NCBI RefSeq assembly: GCF_900996225.1 | Contig: NZ_CAAJGL010000079.1 | Coordinates: 186,001 to 250,000 of the forward strand | DNA from: Paraburkholderia sp. BCC1884 | GTDB taxonomy: Bacteria; Pseudomonadota; Gammaproteobacteria; Burkholderiales; Burkholderiaceae | DNA length: 64,000 nucleotides | Direction: 5' to 3' | In this document: positions 62,856 to 64,000 of the stretch, piece by piece | How positions within the stretch are numbered: position 1 is the stretch's first letter | Layout of the letters: the number at the start of each line of letters is the position of its first letter | Position numbers and translations under genes: made by a program | Notes under the pieces: generated by a model | The model's input: the letters and a program-made list of their open reading frames with translations, nothing else | Databases searched by the model: none | Told to the model about the DNA's origin: nothing

Positions 62856-64000
62856 ATGAAGCAAACCGTCTGGCATCACCTCAAACTTTGCCCGCAAGGC
62901 AATCCCGAACATACGCTGACCGATGCGGCAATCGCCGTTGAAGACGGCCAGGTCGCCTGGCTTGGCGCAGCCGCGGATTTGCCCGCGTGCTATGCCACGT
63001 GGCCGCGCGAAGATCTGCACGGCGCGTGGGTGACGCCGGGCCTGGTCGACTGCCACACGCACCTCGTGTATGGCGGTCAGCGCGCGGACGAATTCGCACA
63101 ACGTCTTGCGGGCGTCAGCTACGAAGAAATCGCGCGGCAGGGCGGCGGGATCGTCTCGACAGTGCGCGCCACGCGCGCCGCGGATGAAGCCTCGCTGTTG
63201 CGCCAATCGGCGGCGCGACTCGAACCGCTGCTGGCCGAAGGTGTGACGGCTGTCGAAATCAAATCCGGCTACGGCCTCGACCTCGCGAGTGAGCGCAAGA
63301 TGCTGCGCGTCGCGCGGCAATTGGGCGAGCGCTATCCGGTCAGCGTCTACACGACGTTTCTCGGCGCGCACGCGTTGCCGCCCGAATTCGCCGGCCGTGC
63401 CGACGCCTACATCGACGAAGTCTGCAACACGATGCTGCCCGCGCTCGTTGACGAAGGCCTCGTCGATGCCGTCGATGTTTTCTGCGAGCGCATCGGTTTT
63501 TCGCTGGAGCAGAGCGAGCGCGTGTTCAATGCCGCCGAGCGCTATCGACTGCCCGTGAAGATGCATGCCGAGCAGTTGTCGAACGCGGGCGGCGCGGCAC
63601 TGGCGGCGCGCCACGGCGCGCTGTCGGCCGATCACCTCGAATTCCTCGACGAAGCCGGCGTGGCCGCGATGAAAGAAGCGGGGACCGTGGCCGTGTTGTT
63701 GCCCGGCGCGTACTACTTCATCCGCGAGACGCAACTGCCGCCGCTGGATTTGCTGCGGCGTTATCAAGTGCCGATCGCGATTTCAACCGACAGCAACCCC
63801 GGCACGTCGCCCGCCACCTCGTTGTTGCTGATGATGAACATGGCCACCACCCTGTTCCGCATGACGGTGCCCGAAGTGCTGCAAGGCGTGAGCTCACACG
63901 CGGCGCGCGCGCTCGGCCAGGCCGATCGGCATGGCGAACTGGCGCCAGGGCGCGCGGCGGATTTCGCGGTGTGGTCGGTCGATTCTTTGGCCGAACTGGC
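62856..64000 (+). CDS. hutI: imidazolonepropionase (C-terminus cut by window edge)
   Basis: 381 codons are visible, open to the right edge; about 25-30 residues are missing. Starts at ATG 62856. Amidohydrolase metal site [11 protein letters not shown] (about 65-75), substrate-binding SGYGLDL, and later His/Asp ligands in KMHAEQLS and [11 protein letters not shown]. Hydrolyses imidazolone propionate to formiminoglutamate. Confidence 0.96.
   Translation, partial: MKQTVWHHLKLCPQGNPEHTLTDAAIAVEDGQVAWLGAAADLPACYATWPREDLHGAWVTPGLVDCHTHLVYGGQRADEFAQRLAGVSYEEIARQGGGIVSTVRATRAADEASLLRQSAARLEPLLAEGVTAVEIKSGYGLDLASERKMLRVARQLGERYPVSVYTTFLGAHALPPEFAGRADAYIDEVCNTMLPALVDEGLVDAVDVFCERIGFSLEQSERVFNAAERYRLPVKMHAEQLSNAGGAALAARHGALSADHLEFLDEAGVAAMKEAGTVAVLLPGAYYFIRETQLPPLDLLRRYQVPIAISTDSNPGTSPATSLLLMMNMATTLFRMTVPEVLQGVSSHAARALGQADRHGELAPGRAADFAVWSVDSLAEL

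Noticed and set aside
1..64000. Search for CRISPR arrays, insertion sequences, integrases, tRNA and rRNA genes
   Set aside because: No regularly spaced repeats, transposase or integrase motifs, or rRNA-like blocks seen. tRNA absence was judged by eye and not by a tRNA scan.

Overview
The window is GC-rich, densely coded DNA of a beta-proteobacterium, most likely Burkholderia sensu lato (Paraburkholderia/Burkholderia). Indicators are the gene order hutH-hutC-hutU-hutD-hutI, a DUF4148 protein, two Gram-negative porins, several LysR regulators and an IrlRS-type two-component pair. I see no rRNA, tRNA, CRISPR, insertion sequence or prophage. Most intergenic gaps are short. Products are assigned from motifs read by eye, with no database search.

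Layout. (1) 1-1440: a SAM-dependent methyltransferase cut by the left edge, then a class I cytochrome c. (2) 1543-14695: an apparent catabolic regulon made of an LVIVD beta-propeller protein, two porins, a D-2-hydroxyacid dehydrogenase, two VOC proteins, an alpha/beta hydrolase, a DHDPS-type lyase, an FCD-GntR regulator, an FAH-family hydrolase and a NitT/TauT-type ABC importer. Its promoter regions share GTATAC-centred palindromes; in two of the three regions they form triplets at 20-bp spacing. (3) 15338-31452: a large exopolysaccharide operon and the main novelty of the window. (4) 31484-33110: LysE/ArgO exporter with a divergent ArgP-like regulator. (5) 33144-35672: SulP transporter, beta-carbonic anhydrase, DUF4148 protein. 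(6) 35790-40998: heavy-metal-type two-component system, NDH-2-type dehydrogenase, LysR regulator. (7) 41269-50140: NCS1 permease, DAO-family oxidase, cupin, aldehyde dehydrogenase, LysR, M20 amidohydrolase, MFS transporter, which look like uptake and oxidation of an amine- or amide-type nutrient. (8) 50218-57828: mixed genes including a gene remnant, a duplicated-domain periplasmic protein, an MFS/PRC-barrel pair, an AzgA-type purine permease, an NAD-epimerase and its divergent LysR. (9) 57938-64000: the histidine utilisation operon with HutC-type operators, cut by the right edge inside hutI.

The operon at 15338-31452 combines parts normally found in four different systems. These are WecB (UDP-ManNAc supply), a BcsB-like periplasmic subunit, an NfrB-type glycosyltransferase with MshEN-type c-di-GMP-binding motifs, an NfrA-type outer-membrane/TPR exporter, AlgF and two AlgJ/AlgX-like proteins with an AlgI-like MBOAT acyltransferase, and a DltA-like D-alanine ligase with its own carrier protein. 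A DUF4434-like lipoprotein ends the operon. wecB, nfrB and nfrA are the genes for the phage N4 receptor glycan in E. coli. The natural reading is a c-di-GMP-controlled, probably ManNAc-containing polysaccharide decorated with acyl or D-alanyl groups by a Dlt/Alg hybrid. That reading is inference from gene content; the gene content itself is well supported by sequence motifs.
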